Shown here: positions 1 through 8,068 of the stretch, piece by piece | Numbering within the stretch: the first letter of the stretch is position 1 | Layout: every line of letters begins with the position of its first letter | DNA from: Pseudomonadota bacterium | Lineage (GTDB): Bacteria > Pseudomonadota > Alphaproteobacteria > Rhodobacterales > Rhodobacteraceae | DNA: 35,791 bases | Assembly: GCA_021813365.1 (NCBI GenBank) | Contig: JAKALB010000012.1 | Coordinates: 1 to 35,791 of the forward strand | Direction: 5' to 3' | The notes under the pieces: generated by a model | Database searches by the model: none | What the model saw: the letters and a program-made list of their open reading frames with translations, nothing else | Told to the model about the DNA's origin: nothing | Position numbers and translations under genes: made by a program

Positions 1-883
1 ATCTAAGACGGCCCGCAGCGGCGGGGCCTTCATCGGCTGCGGGAACTATCCCGAGTGCCGCTATACCCGGCCGATCAGCGGGGCCGAGGATGGCAGCACT
101 GGTGATCGGGTCCTGGGCGTGGATGAGGCAGGGGTCGAGATCAGCCTCAAGACCGGGCGGTTCGGTCCTTATGTGCAGCGGGGCGAGGCGACGGCAGACC
201 AGCCCAGGCCGCCGCGGGCCAGCCTGCCCAAGGGCTGGTCGCCGGACACGATCACCCTGGAACGCGCGATCGAATTGTTGAGCCTGCCCCGGGTGATCGG
301 GCCGCATCCGGAAACCGGCGAACCGGTCGAGGCCGGGATCGGCCGGTTTGGCCCCTATGTCAAGCATGGCGCGACCTATGCGAACATCCCCGATGTCGAA
401 GAGGTCTTCACCATCGGCATGAATCGCGCGATCGAGGTGCTGGCGCAGAAGGCGGCGCGCGGTCCGACGCGGGGTGGCAGCACGCCGGCACCGCTGAAAG
501 TGCTGGGCGCGCATCCCGACGGCGGCGAGATACAGGTCATGGCGGGCCGGTATGGGCCCTATGTGAAATGGGACAGCGTGAACGCGACCCTGCCCAAGGG
601 CATGGCGCCCGAGGCGCTGACGCTGGAAGAGGCGCTGGTGCTGATCGCCGAAAAGGCCGCGAAATCGCCGGCTAGGAAGGGCAGGGCCAAGCCCAGGGCG
701 GCGGCCCCGGCCCCGGCCAAGGCGGTCCCGGCCCAGACGGTGGCGGCCAAGACCGTGCGCGCCAAGGCTGCGGCGGGCAGGAAGCCGGCTGACGGCAAAT
801 CTGCGGCCAAGAAGGCCTCCGCACCCCGGTCGGGTGCCGGAAAGGTCAGGAAAGCGCCCGCCGCGGAGGGTGACGGCGTCTGA
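1..883 (+). CDS. topA: DNA topoisomerase I, C-terminal part (5' end outside window)
   Basis: This is the C-terminal end (about 293 residues) of type IA DNA topoisomerase, which relaxes negatively supercoiled DNA. The reading frame is already open at base 2, so the catalytic core lies to the left of the window. Visible parts are a zinc-finger-like stretch near residues 10-24 (FIGCGNYPECRYTRP) and three copies of the topoisomerase C-terminal repeat motif, GRFGPYV, GRFGPYV and GRYGPYV, near residues 52, 114 and 182. From about residue 210 the tail is rich in Ala, Lys and Pro, low in complexity and basic, as is common in alphaproteobacterial TopA and probably DNA-binding. The gene converges on choV with only 35 bp between the stop codons. 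Family assignment is secure; function is from established knowledge. Confidence 0.96.
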   Translation, partial: SKTARSGGAFIGCGNYPECRYTRPISGAEDGSTGDRVLGVDEAGVEISLKTGRFGPYVQRGEATADQPRPPRASLPKGWSPDTITLERAIELLSLPRVIGPHPETGEPVEAGIGRFGPYVKHGATYANIPDVEEVFTIGMNRAIEVLAQKAARGPTRGGSTPAPLKVLGAHPDGGEIQVMAGRYGPYVKWDSVNATLPKGMAPEALTLEEALVLIAEKAAKSPARKGRAKPRAAAPAPAKAVPAQTVAAKTVRAKAAAGRKPADGKSAAKKASAPRSGAGKVRKAPAAEGDGV

Positions 884-918
884 TATGGCGGGGCCGGGCC
901 AGGATCCGCGTGGCCGGT

Positions 919-1953
919 TCAGCCCCGACCGCGCGGATCGATCAGCTTGGCCATCAGGCCCGCGGTGCGGATCAGGCCCAGATTCCGGCCGTTTTCCTGC
1001 ACCACCAGTTCGGTGACGCCCTCGCTCATCATCGTCATGATGTCGCGGATCGGGGTTTCGGCGGCCAGGGGCCGGGCCTCGGCCGAGGCTTCGCCATGCT
1101 CCATCACGTCGCGTGCGGTCAGAACGCCCAGCGGGTTCATGTGCGCCACGAAATCGGCCACGTAATCGCTGACCGGATTGGCGATGATCTCGCGCGCCGT
1201 CCCGACCTGCACGATGCGGCCACCATCCATCAGGGCGATGCGGTTGCCGATCTTGAAGGCTTCGTCCAGGTCGTGGCTGACGAAGATGATCGTACGTTTC
1301 AGTCGCGCCTGCAGGTCCAGCAGTTCGTCTTGCAGCTTGGTGCGGATCAGGGGGTCCAGCGCCGAGAAGGGTTCGTCCATCAGCAGGATCGGCGCCTGGG
1401 TGGCAAAGGCGCGGGCCAGGCCCACGCGCTGCTGCATGCCGCCCGACAGCTCGCCGACCCGGCGCTCGGCCCATTGCGACAGGTTTACCAGCGCCAGCTG
1501 TTCGTCGACCGGTTTGCGCCGCTGTTCCGGCGTCAGGCCGGCCAGTTCAAGCCCAAGGCCCACGTTTTCGCGCACGGTGCGCCAGGGCAAGAGGCCGAAT
1601 TGCTGAAACACCATGGCGATCCGCGACAGGCGGAGATGGCGCAGCGTATCCTTGTCGGCCCGGGTGACCGAGACCATCTTGCCACCGTCCAGAACCCGCA
1701 CTTCGCCCCGGACGACCGGGTTCAGCGCGTTGACGCCGCGCAGCAGGGTGGATTTGCCAGAGCCCGACAGGCCCATCAGCACCAGGATCTCGCCTTCGGC
1801 CACGGTCAGGCTGCAATCATGCACCCCCAGCACCTGGCCGGTTTCTGCCTGGATGTCGCCGCGGGACTTCATCGCGTCCATCAGCGGCAGGGCGCGGTCG
1901 GGGTGATCGCCAAAGACGATGGACACCCGGTCGAACTCGACGGCTGCGGTCAT
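919..1953 (-). CDS. choV: Choline ABC transporter ATP-binding protein ChoV
   Basis: ATPase subunit (344 aa) of a type I quaternary-amine importer of the ProV/OpuAA family. Walker A is GLSGSGKS (61-68), the Q-loop is in VFQQFG (about 115-120), the ABC signature is LSGGMQQ (169-175) and Walker B is ILLMDEP (189-195). Residues about 270-340 form the C-terminal regulatory region (IRDIMTMMSEGVTELVV) seen in this family. The ATG overlaps the choW stop as ATGA, so the two are translationally coupled. The position after choX and choW, and beside betI-betA, points to choline rather than a generic betaine or proline substrate. Family certain; substrate inferred from the choX binding residues and the neighbours. 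Confidence 0.94.
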   Translation of the reverse strand: MTAAVEFDRVSIVFGDHPDRALPLMDAMKSRGDIQAETGQVLGVHDCSLTVAEGEILVLMGLSGSGKSTLLRGVNALNPVVRGEVRVLDGGKMVSVTRADKDTLRHLRLSRIAMVFQQFGLLPWRTVRENVGLGLELAGLTPEQRRKPVDEQLALVNLSQWAERRVGELSGGMQQRVGLARAFATQAPILLMDEPFSALDPLIRTKLQDELLDLQARLKRTIIFVSHDLDEAFKIGNRIALMDGGRIVQVGTAREIIANPVSDYVADFVAHMNPLGVLTARDVMEHGEASAEARPLAAETPIRDIMTMMSEGVTELVVQENGRNLGLIRTAGLMAKLIDPRGRG

Positions 1954-2798
1954 TTCTTCACCTCGCGCCGCAGCATCCGGTCCAGCACGATCGCCACCAC
2001 CACGATGACAAAGCCGGATTCAAAGCCCTTGGCGGCATTCACCGATTGCAGGGCGCGCATCACCGGAATGCCCAGGCCGTTGGCCCCCACCATGGCCGAG
2101 ATCACCACCATCGACAGTGACAGCATGATGGTCTGGTTCAGCCCGGCCATGATCTGCGGCAGGGCCCAGGGCAATTCGACCTTCCACAGCCGCTGGCGTG
2201 GCGTGGCGCCAAAGGCGGTTGCGGCTTCCAGCAGTGCGGTGGGTGCCGAGGCGACGCCCAGGTGGGTCAGCCGGATCGGCGCGGGGAGCACGAAGACCAC
2301 GGTGGCGATCAGGCCGGGCACCATGCCCAGACCGAAGAACACGATGGCGGGAATAAGATAGACGAAGGTCGGCAGGGTCTGCATCAGGTCAAGGATCGGG
2401 TTCATCGCCGCATAAAGCCTGGGCCGGTGCGCCGCGGCGATGCCGATCGGCACGCCCAGCCCCATGCAGACGAGGCAGGAAGCCAGGATCAGGGTCAGGC
2501 TTTCGGTCGTCTCCTTCCAGTAGCCCTGGTTCACGATGAACAGGAATCCCAGCGCCACGCCCAGACAGGTCTTCCAGTTGCGCTGCAAGACCCAGGTCAA
2601 TGCCACGAAGACCGCGATCACCAGCAGGGCAGGTGGCGCATGCAGCATCCACAGGATGCCGTCGATCAGGCCTTCCAGAATGAGCGAGATCCAGTCGAAC
2701 AGGCCGTTCAGGTTCACCTTCATCCAGTCGAAGATCACCTTTGCCCCGGCGCCCAGCGGAATCTTGTGCGCGCTTATCTGTGTGATCAGCCAGTCCAT
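1950..2798 (-). CDS. choW: Choline ABC transporter permease ChoW
   Basis: Inner-membrane permease (282 aa) of the choline importer, of the ProW/OpuAB family. Several hydrophobic spans are visible. The cytoplasmic EAA coupling loop (EAATAFGATPRQRLWKVELP) docks on the ATPase. The N-terminal amphipathic stretch before the first span is typical of ProW-like permeases. The start is the ATG at 2798, 67 bp after the choX stop; that gap holds a perfect 12-bp hairpin (2829-2858), which may set a lower level of choWV than of the binding protein. The end overlaps choV by four bases. Family assignment is secure; choline specificity comes from context. Confidence 0.93.
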   Translation of the reverse strand: MDWLITQISAHKIPLGAGAKVIFDWMKVNLNGLFDWISLILEGLIDGILWMLHAPPALLVIAVFVALTWVLQRNWKTCLGVALGFLFIVNQGYWKETTESLTLILASCLVCMGLGVPIGIAAAHRPRLYAAMNPILDLMQTLPTFVYLIPAIVFFGLGMVPGLIATVVFVLPAPIRLTHLGVASAPTALLEAATAFGATPRQRLWKVELPWALPQIMAGLNQTIMLSLSMVVISAMVGANGLGIPVMRALQSVNAAKGFESGFVIVVVAIVLDRMLRREVKK

Positions 2799-2828
2799 GT
2801 CTGCCCCGTCAGGTGCCCGTCAGATAGA

Positions 2829-2858
2829 CGAAGGCCCCGGTTTCGCCCGGGGCCTTCG
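2829..2858 (-). terminator. Intercistronic hairpin between choX and choW
   Basis: Two perfect 12-base arms (2829-2840 and 2847-2858, each end reading CGAAGG or CCTTCG) enclose a 6-base loop. On the transcribed minus strand it lies just after the choX stop, and only a weak U-containing run (TCTATCTG) follows. It is therefore more likely a partial terminator or an mRNA-end-stabilising hairpin than a full stop. Such elements commonly let a binding-protein gene be expressed above its permease and ATPase genes. The structure is seen directly; the role is inferred. Confidence 0.7.
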
Positions 2859-2865
2859 AATCAGA

Positions 2866-3801
2866 TCACTGCAGCGCGGCTTCGACCGCGGCCACGGCAT
2901 CGCCACCGTCCTTGGTGGTCACACCGTCCAGCCAGGGCTTCCAGGTGTCGGGATGCGCGGCCAGCCAGGTCTTGGCCGCCACCGTCGGGTCGGTGCCGTC
3001 GTTCAGGATGGCGCCCATGATCTCGTTTTCCATCTGCAACGAGAAAACCAGGTTGGTCAGCAGCTTGCCCTGGTTCGGGCATTCGCTGACATAGCCGCCG
3101 CGGGTGTTGGTATAGACGGTCGCGCCGCCATAATTCGGGCCGAAATAGTCGTCGCCGCCGGTCAGGTAGCTCATCTTGAAGTTGGCGTTCATCGGGTGGG
3201 GTTCCCATCCCAAGAAGATGATCGCCTTGCCATCGGTGTCATGATTGGCCACTTCGGCCAACATGCCCTGTTCGGAGGATTCGACCAGTTCCATCCCGGC
3301 GGTCTTGAGCCCGAAGGCATCCTTTTCGATCATGTCCAGGATCAGCTTGTTGCCGTCATTGCCGGCCTCGATCCCGTAGATCTTGTTGTCCAGTTCGGCA
3401 GCATGCGGCGCGATGTCGGCGAAATCCTTGATGCCCAGTTCCGAGCCCTTGGCGTTGGTGGCCAGGGTGTATTTGGCGCCTTCGAGATTGGCACGCACCG
3501 AATCGACCGTCTTGGCCTCGCGGTAGGGGGCGATGTTCGATTCCATCGTGGGCATCCAGTTGCCCAGGAAGACATCGATGTCGCCCGAGGCCAGGCCCTC
3601 GTAGGTCACCGGAACCGACAGGACCTGGGTTTCGGTTTCATAGCCCAGCGCCTGGGCGATCAGGCTGGTCACGGCCGTGGTGGCGGTGATGTCCGTCCAG
3701 CCCACATCCGAGAAGGTGATCTTGTCGCAGCCCGCCGCATAGGCAGAGCCCGAGAAGGCGAAAGCCACAGCGCTGGCAAGCAGAGCGGATTTGAAGGTCA
3801 T
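2866..3801 (-). CDS. choX: Choline-binding periplasmic protein ChoX
   Basis: Periplasmic substrate-binding protein (311 aa) of the choline ABC importer. The chosen ATG (3801) has a GGGAG ribosome site and begins a signal peptide of about 23 residues ending AYA; a longer reading upstream would add a non-signal-like leader. Residues W35, D37, W82, Y111, N148 and W199 fall where Sinorhizobium meliloti ChoX has W43, D45, W90, Y119, N156 and W205: the aromatic box for the trimethylammonium group and the two residues that hold the choline hydroxyl. The offset is a constant 8 for five of the six. This is good evidence for choline rather than betaine as ligand. Two cysteines, C25 and one in SECPNQ, could form a disulphide. 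The ligand numbering is from memory of the published structure. Confidence 0.95.
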   Translation of the reverse strand: MTFKSALLASAVAFAFSGSAYAAGCDKITFSDVGWTDITATTAVTSLIAQALGYETETQVLSVPVTYEGLASGDIDVFLGNWMPTMESNIAPYREAKTVDSVRANLEGAKYTLATNAKGSELGIKDFADIAPHAAELDNKIYGIEAGNDGNKLILDMIEKDAFGLKTAGMELVESSEQGMLAEVANHDTDGKAIIFLGWEPHPMNANFKMSYLTGGDDYFGPNYGGATVYTNTRGGYVSECPNQGKLLTNLVFSLQMENEIMGAILNDGTDPTVAAKTWLAAHPDTWKPWLDGVTTKDGGDAVAAVEAALQ

Positions 3802-3820
3802 CAGGGGCTCCCTGTTTTTG

Positions 3821-3840
3821 TTGATTGACGAGTCAATAAA
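3821..3840. promoter_or_regulatory. BetI-type operator palindrome between choX and betI
   Basis: A near-perfect dyad: ATTGAC (3824-3829), a GA centre, and GTCAAT (3832-3837), with outer TT/AA pairs at 3821-3822 and 3839-3840 and a single mismatch. It sits in the 95-bp gap between the divergent choX and betI genes. BetI-family repressors bind ATTGA...TCAAT-like palindromes and are relieved by choline. One site here could control both choXWV and betI-betA. The palindrome is seen directly; the bound factor is inferred from the adjacent betI. Confidence 0.8.
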
Positions 3841-3896
3841 CTTCAAGCTAGCTGCCCAAGGCAAGCATTTTCTGCATCTCGCCTTCAGGATCAGCC

Positions 3897-4481
3897 ATGC
3901 CAAAGCTCGGAATGGAGCCTATCCGCAAAGAGGCGCTCGTTAAAGCCACGATCACCGAGATCGGGCGGACGGGGTCTCTGGACGTGACGGTCAGCCAGAT
4001 CGCCAAGCGCGCGGGCATGTCCAGTGCGCTGGCGCATCACTATTTCGGGTCCAAGGAAGACATTTTCCTGGCCGCGATGCGCCACATCCTGACGCTCTAT
4101 GGCGCCGAGGTGCGCGGCGCCCTGGCCACCACCACCACGCCACAGGCCCGGCTGAACGCGATTCTCGCCGCCAGTTTCAGCGCATCGAACTTCCGGCGCG
4201 AGGCGGTCTCGGCCTGGCTGAACTTCTGGGTGCTGGCCCAATCGGTGCCCGAGGCGAAACGGCTGCTGGCGGTCTACCAGCGCCGATTGCGCTCGAATCT
4301 GCTGGCCTGTCTGCGCCCGCTGGCGGGCGACCGGGCAGAGCAGGTGGCCGATGGCCTGGGCGCGCTGATCGACGGGCTGTACCTGCGCGAAGTGCTGAAA
4401 TCGGGGGCGCCGGATGGTGCGGCGGCGGTTCGGACCGCCCGCGATTATCTGGCGGCCGAACTGGGCCGCTGGGAGGAATAG
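3897..4481 (+). CDS. betI: TetR-family choline-responsive repressor BetI
   Basis: A 194-aa TetR-type repressor. The N-terminal helix-turn-helix spans about residues 25-55 ([20 protein letters not shown], then FGSKEDIF), matching BetI closely. The C-terminal half is the all-helical ligand/dimer domain. BetI represses the betaine-synthesis genes until choline is present. The start at 3897 has an AGGA ribosome site. The gene ends 7 bp before the betA start, and its own C-terminal codons contain the betA ribosome site (GGAGGA at 4472). It lies between the transporter and the dehydrogenase, as in Rhizobium and Rhodobacterales bet loci. Assignment is secure from sequence and context. Confidence 0.95.
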   Translation: MPKLGMEPIRKEALVKATITEIGRTGSLDVTVSQIAKRAGMSSALAHHYFGSKEDIFLAAMRHILTLYGAEVRGALATTTTPQARLNAILAASFSASNFRREAVSAWLNFWVLAQSVPEAKRLLAVYQRRLRSNLLACLRPLAGDRAEQVADGLGALIDGLYLREVLKSGAPDGAAAVRTARDYLAAELGRWEE

Positions 4482-4488
4482 GACGAAG

Positions 4489-6153
4489 ATGGCTTGGGAT
4501 TACGTGATCATTGGGGCGGGTTCGGCCGGTTGCGCCATGGCCTATCGACTGGCCGAGGCAGGCAGGCGCGTGGCGGTCATCGAATATGGCGGATCGGATG
4601 CCGGTCCGTTCATCCAGATGCCCGCAGCCCTTTCCTATCCGATGAACATGAAGATGTACGACTGGGGTTTTGCCACCGAACCCGAGCCGCATCTGGGCGG
4701 CAGGGTGCTGGCCACACCGCGCGGCAAGGTGATCGGCGGGTCGTCCAGCATCAACGGCATGGTCTATGTGCGCGGACATGCCCGCGATTTCGACACATGG
4801 GAGGAAATGGGCGCGCAGGGCTGGGCCTATGCCGATGTGCTGCCCTATTTCAAGCGGATGGAGAGCTGGCACGGCGACCAGGGCGATCTGGCCGGCGATG
4901 TGGCCTGGCGCGGCACCGACGGTCCGCTGCATGTCAGCCGCGGTCCACGCGACAACCCGCTGTTCGATGCCTTCATCAGGGCGGGCGCCCAGGCGGGATA
5001 CCGCGTGACGCGGGATTACAACGGCGAGGCCCAGGAAGGCTTTGGCCCGATGGAGGCGACGATCTGGAAGGGCAGCCGCTGGTCGGCCGCCAAGGCCTAT
5101 CTGAACCCGGCGCGCGCCACCGGCAATGCCCAGGTGATCCGCGCCTTTGCCCGCCGCGTGGTGATCGAACAGGGCCGCGCCGTGGGGGTCGAGGTGGAAC
5201 ATTCCGGCCGGATCGAGGTGATCCGCGCCGACAGGGAAGTGATCGTGGCCGCTTCCTCCATCAACACGCCCAAGATCCTGATGCTGTCGGGCATCGGCGC
5301 GGGCGCACATCTGCGCGAACATGGCATCGAAGTGGTGGCCGATCGTCCGGGGGTGGGTGCGAACCTCCAGGACCATCTGGAACTCTATCTGCAATTTGCC
5401 TCGTTGCAGCCGATAACGCTATACAAATACTGGAATCTTCTGGGCAAGGGTCTGATCGGTGCCCAGTGGCTGTTCACGCGCAGGGGCCTGGGTGCCTCGA
5501 ACCAGTTCGAGGCTTGCGGTTTCATTCGGTCCAGGGCCGGGGTGGAATACCCCGACATCCAGTATCATTTCCTGCCCATCGCCGTCCGTTACGACGGCAA
5601 GGCCTCGGCGCATGGGCATGGGTTCCAGGTGCATACCGGCCCGATGCGGTCGAAATCGCGCGGCACCGTGACCCTGCGCTCGGCCGATCCGCGCGCGGTG
5701 CCGAAGATCCAGTTCAACTACATGTCCGAACCATCCGACTGGCAGGATTTTCGCACCGCCATCCGCCTCACGCGCGAAATTTTCGCGCAGGAGGCGATGC
5801 GGCCCTTCGTGAAGAGTGAAATCCAGCCGGGAGAGGCGCTGCAAAGCGATGCGGATCTGGATGGTTTCATCCGCGACCATGCGGAAAGCGCCTATCATCC
5901 CTGCGGAACGGCCCGGATGGGGCGGCGCGATGATCCGATGGCCGTGGTGGATCCGGAATGCCGGGTGATCGGTGTGGATGGGCTGCGGGTGGCCGACAGT
6001 TCGATCTTTCCGCAGATCACGAATGGCAACCTGAACGGCCCGTCGATCATGACGGGAGAAAAGGCCGCCGATCACATCCTGGGCCGCGAGCCCTTGCCCA
6101 GATCCAATCAGGAGCCGTGGATTCACCCGAACTGGCGAACCGCACAGCGCTGA
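4489..6153 (+). CDS. betA: Choline dehydrogenase BetA (GMC oxidoreductase)
   Basis: FAD-dependent GMC oxidoreductase of 554 aa, the usual BetA size. It oxidises choline to betaine aldehyde, and in many bacteria further to glycine betaine. The dinucleotide-binding motif GAGSAG is at residues 9-14. The GMC block around [15 protein letters not shown], the catalytic-site motif HPCGTARMG with H470, and the C-terminal [19 protein letters not shown] block are all present. The ATG at 4489 ([11 protein letters not shown]) is chosen because the Rossmann motif must be N-terminal and a GGAGGA site lies about 11 bases upstream. No betB (betaine-aldehyde dehydrogenase) follows: the next gene is a DUF465 protein, so betB is elsewhere or BetA does both steps. 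The family is certain. Confidence 0.95.
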   Translation: MAWDYVIIGAGSAGCAMAYRLAEAGRRVAVIEYGGSDAGPFIQMPAALSYPMNMKMYDWGFATEPEPHLGGRVLATPRGKVIGGSSSINGMVYVRGHARDFDTWEEMGAQGWAYADVLPYFKRMESWHGDQGDLAGDVAWRGTDGPLHVSRGPRDNPLFDAFIRAGAQAGYRVTRDYNGEAQEGFGPMEATIWKGSRWSAAKAYLNPARATGNAQVIRAFARRVVIEQGRAVGVEVEHSGRIEVIRADREVIVAASSINTPKILMLSGIGAGAHLREHGIEVVADRPGVGANLQDHLELYLQFASLQPITLYKYWNLLGKGLIGAQWLFTRRGLGASNQFEACGFIRSRAGVEYPDIQYHFLPIAVRYDGKASAHGHGFQVHTGPMRSKSRGTVTLRSADPRAVPKIQFNYMSEPSDWQDFRTAIRLTREIFAQEAMRPFVKSEIQPGEALQSDADLDGFIRDHAESAYHPCGTARMGRRDDPMAVVDPECRVIGVDGLRVADSSIFPQITNGNLNGPSIMTGEKAADHILGREPLPRSNQEPWIHPNWRTAQR

Positions 6154-6160
6154 CCCGTCC

Positions 6161-6188
6161 GGCCCGACCCCTCTGGCCCGACCCCTCT
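6161..6188 (+). repeat. 14-bp tandem duplication downstream of betA
   Basis: The unit GGCCCGACCCCTCT occurs twice head to tail (6161-6174 and 6175-6188), eight bases after the betA stop. It has no T-run and no clear hairpin, so I do not call it a terminator. It resembles a replication-slippage duplication. An unrelated repeat with the same 14-bp period lies on the other side of the DUF465 gene. Confidence 0.75.
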
Positions 6189-6223
6189 GGTCTGGCCCCG
6201 GGGCATGTGCGCGTTGCGGCTGG

Positions 6224-6239
6224 CTTGACCTGCGTCAAG
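6224..6239. promoter_or_regulatory. FNR/CRP-type box upstream of the DUF465 gene
   Basis: CTTGACCTGCGTCAAG is a perfect inverted repeat of CTTGAC/GTCAAG around CTGC. It fits the FNR/CRP-superfamily pattern TTGAN6TCAA, in the TTGAC-N4-GTCAA form often seen in Rhodobacteraceae. Its centre lies about 95 bp before the DUF465 start codon. If it activates from -41.5, transcription would start near 6273. The pattern is seen directly; which regulator binds (FnrL/FnrP, NNR-like or another) cannot be told. Confidence 0.65.
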
Positions 6240-6326
6240 GCAGGTGGACACGCGGCGAACCAGACTGGGCAACCCAGGCCGGGCGAACCGGACCGGAGCG
6301 ATCGGAAGAGAAGAAAGGACGCCTTG

Positions 6327-6560
6327 ATGAGCCACGTTGCCCACGAACTGCATGAGGAATTCCCCGAAAAGGCCGCCAAGATTCATGCAATGAAGGTTTC
6401 CGATCCTCATTTTGCCCGGTTGGTTGAGGAATATCACGAGGTGAACCGCACCGTGCATCGGGCGGAAACCCGGGTCGATCCTCTGGATGAGGCGACCGAG
6501 CACGCGCTGCGGCAAAGACGGGTGAAGCTGAAGGACGAGATTTTCCGCAGGCTTGCCTGA
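6327..6560 (+). CDS. Small DUF465/YdcH-family protein
   Basis: A 77-aa, highly charged, probably all-helical cytoplasmic protein beginning MSHVAHELHEEFPEKAAKIH. The pattern of a His/Glu-rich start, a central ...SDPHFARLVEEYHEVNR stretch and a Lys/Arg C-terminal helix matches the DUF465 (YdcH) family, whose biochemical role is unknown. The ATG at 6327 has a strong AAGAAAGGA site; reading further upstream would run through non-coding-like sequence. It is probably a single-gene transcript, with an FNR/CRP-type box upstream and the convergent pccR gene 67 bp downstream. Family call is good; no function is claimed. Confidence 0.88.
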   Translation: MSHVAHELHEEFPEKAAKIHAMKVSDPHFARLVEEYHEVNRTVHRAETRVDPLDEATEHALRQRRVKLKDEIFRRLA

Positions 6561-6566
6561 CCGGAC

Positions 6567-6591
6567 CGGCCAGGCAGAATCGGCCAGGCAG
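6567..6591 (+). repeat. Short direct repeat between DUF465 gene and pccR
   Basis: CGGCCAGGCAG is present at 6567-6577 and 6581-6591, a 14-base period with a 3-base spacer, in the gap between two convergent genes. The first copy can also pair imperfectly with TGCCTG at 6554-6559, at the DUF465 stop, to form a GC hairpin without a T-run. It may help 3'-end formation, but that is weak. Confidence 0.55.
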
Positions 6592-6627
6592 GCGCGGGCA
6601 TGGGGGTCCGGGCAACGGGCACGGGCC

Positions 6628-8019
6628 CTAATCGGCGATCGAATAGGGCAGAAGTGTCCGACGGTTCGCATCGACCGACAGCCGCCGCTCCAGGGGCGGG
6701 ACCGATCTTTGGTGGCAGTCGGCGCGGTCGCAGATGCGGCAGGAAATCCCGATCGGTTCGAACCGGCCTTTCAGGTCCAGCCCATCGGCATAGACCAGGG
6801 CGCCGGCATGGGCGATTTCACAACCCAGCCCGATGGCATAGCGGCGCACCGGAGCCAGAAAGGCGCCGCCCGGCTTGCTGACATCGCGGGCCAGGCAGAA
6901 ATAGCGCACACCGTCCGGGGTTTCGGCCAGCTGTCGCAGGAACTGGCCCGGCGTTTCGAAGGCGCGGTGGACGTTCCACAACGGGCAGGCCCCGCCGAAA
7001 CGGGCGAATTGCAGCCGGGTCGCGGAGTGGCGCTTGGTGATCGTGCCGGCCTGATCGACCCGGACGAAAAAGAACGGCACTCCCTTGGCGCCGGGGCGTT
7101 GCAGGGTGGAGAGCCGATGCGCCACCTGCTCGATCGAGGCGCCGAACAGGTCGGCCAGCCGCTCCAGATCATGCCGGGTTTCCTGGGCCGCGGTCAGGAA
7201 ACGGCGATAGGGCAACAGGGTGGCGCCGGCAAAATAGTTGGCCAGGCCGATCTTGGCGATATCCCGCGCCTCGGGCGTGGCAAAGCGGGCAAGGTCCAGC
7301 GTCGCTTCCAGCAGTTCGTTCTGGGTCAGAAGCGCCAACTGATACAAGAGCTGGAAGCGCTGGGTCGGCGCGGCTGCGCGGGCCGAAAGTGTCAGGCGTT
7401 TCGTGCCGGGATCGTATTGGCGCAGGATGGCATCCTCGCCGAAGGCCAGTTGCACCCCCCGCGCCTCCAGCGCCTCTGCCGCGGCGACCAGCATGTCCCG
7501 GCCCCTGGTGCCGCTGGCGAAATGCTCGGCCGCGCGGTCCACCGCATCGACATAGTTGTCGCAGTAATGGAAGAAGTCGCGCACCTCCTCCCAGGGCGAG
7601 GGTTTCAGGCTGGCATCCTCGCGCCCCAGCGCCTCGTCCAGAGAGGCCAGCCGTTCATGGGTCTGTCGGTAGGCGCGGTGCAGGTCCAGGAAGGCGCGGG
7701 CCAGGGCCGGGGCGTTCGAGGCCGCCAGTCGCAGGTCGGCCAGTGGCGGCGCGTGGGAAAACACCGGGTCGGCCAGCGCCTCGCGCATGTCCGACACCAG
7801 GCGTTCGCCTTCGCCGGCGTTCAGTTCCGTCACGTCCAGACCGAATTCCTGCGCCAGGGCCAGCACCACTGCGGCCGAAACCGGGCGGTGGTTGTTCTCC
7901 ATCTGGTTCAGATAGGGCAGCGAGACCTTCAGCTTGTCGGCGAAGGTCTTCTGGGTCAGGCCCAGGCGCAGGCGCAATTCGCGCAGCTTGGCCCCGGCGT
8001 ATAGTTTCTGCACCGCCAT
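6628..8019 (-). CDS. pccR: Short-chain fatty acyl-CoA regulator PccR (ScfR family)
   Basis: A 463-aa transcription factor with an N-terminal XRE-type helix-turn-helix (about residues 10-65, LRLRLGLTQKTFADKLKVS...YLNQMENN) and a long C-terminal sensor region ending in a cysteine cluster (CRICDRADC, near residues 430-440). This architecture is that of ScfR proteins, including PccR, which controls propionyl-CoA carboxylase in Rhodobacter sphaeroides, and RamB. The ATG at 8019 (MAVQKLYAGAKLRELR) has a GGGGG site. A longer start at 8058 would put two TTTGCAAA operators inside the coding region, so I reject it. The pcc genes nearby support the PccR role. The effector (propionyl- or another short acyl-CoA) is from family knowledge. 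Confidence 0.92.
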   Translation of the reverse strand: MAVQKLYAGAKLRELRLRLGLTQKTFADKLKVSLPYLNQMENNHRPVSAAVVLALAQEFGLDVTELNAGEGERLVSDMREALADPVFSHAPPLADLRLAASNAPALARAFLDLHRAYRQTHERLASLDEALGREDASLKPSPWEEVRDFFHYCDNYVDAVDRAAEHFASGTRGRDMLVAAAEALEARGVQLAFGEDAILRQYDPGTKRLTLSARAAAPTQRFQLLYQLALLTQNELLEATLDLARFATPEARDIAKIGLANYFAGATLLPYRRFLTAAQETRHDLERLADLFGASIEQVAHRLSTLQRPGAKGVPFFFVRVDQAGTITKRHSATRLQFARFGGACPLWNVHRAFETPGQFLRQLAETPDGVRYFCLARDVSKPGGAFLAPVRRYAIGLGCEIAHAGALVYADGLDLKGRFEPIGISCRICDRADCHQRSVPPLERRLSVDANRRTLLPYSIAD

Positions 8020-8030
8020 CGATGCCCCCA

Positions 8031-8059
8031 TTTGCAAAGCTGCAACGTGGCTTTGCAAA
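8031..8059. promoter_or_regulatory. Paired TTTGCAAA sites in front of pccR
   Basis: Two perfect TTTGCAAA palindromes lie at 8031-8038 and 8052-8059, 21 bp (two helical turns) apart. A degenerate TGCAA half-site (8041-8045) lies between them. They start 12 bp upstream of the pccR ATG. From memory, R. sphaeroides PccR acts at TTTGCAAA-X4-TTTGCAAA; here the spacer is 13 rather than 4. Probably an autoregulatory operator. Sites are seen directly; binding is inferred. Confidence 0.8.
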
Positions 8060-8068
8060 ACCCGTCCG

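Noticed and set aside
6154-6326. Terminator after betA
   Set aside because: The sequence has tandem GGCCCGACCCCTCT repeats and a GGCCCCGGGGC palindrome but no stem followed by a T-run.
8020-8058. Longer PccR N-terminus starting at 8058
   Set aside because: It would place both TTTGCAAA operators inside the coding region and lacks a ribosome site. The 8019 start has a GGGGG site and fits the family.
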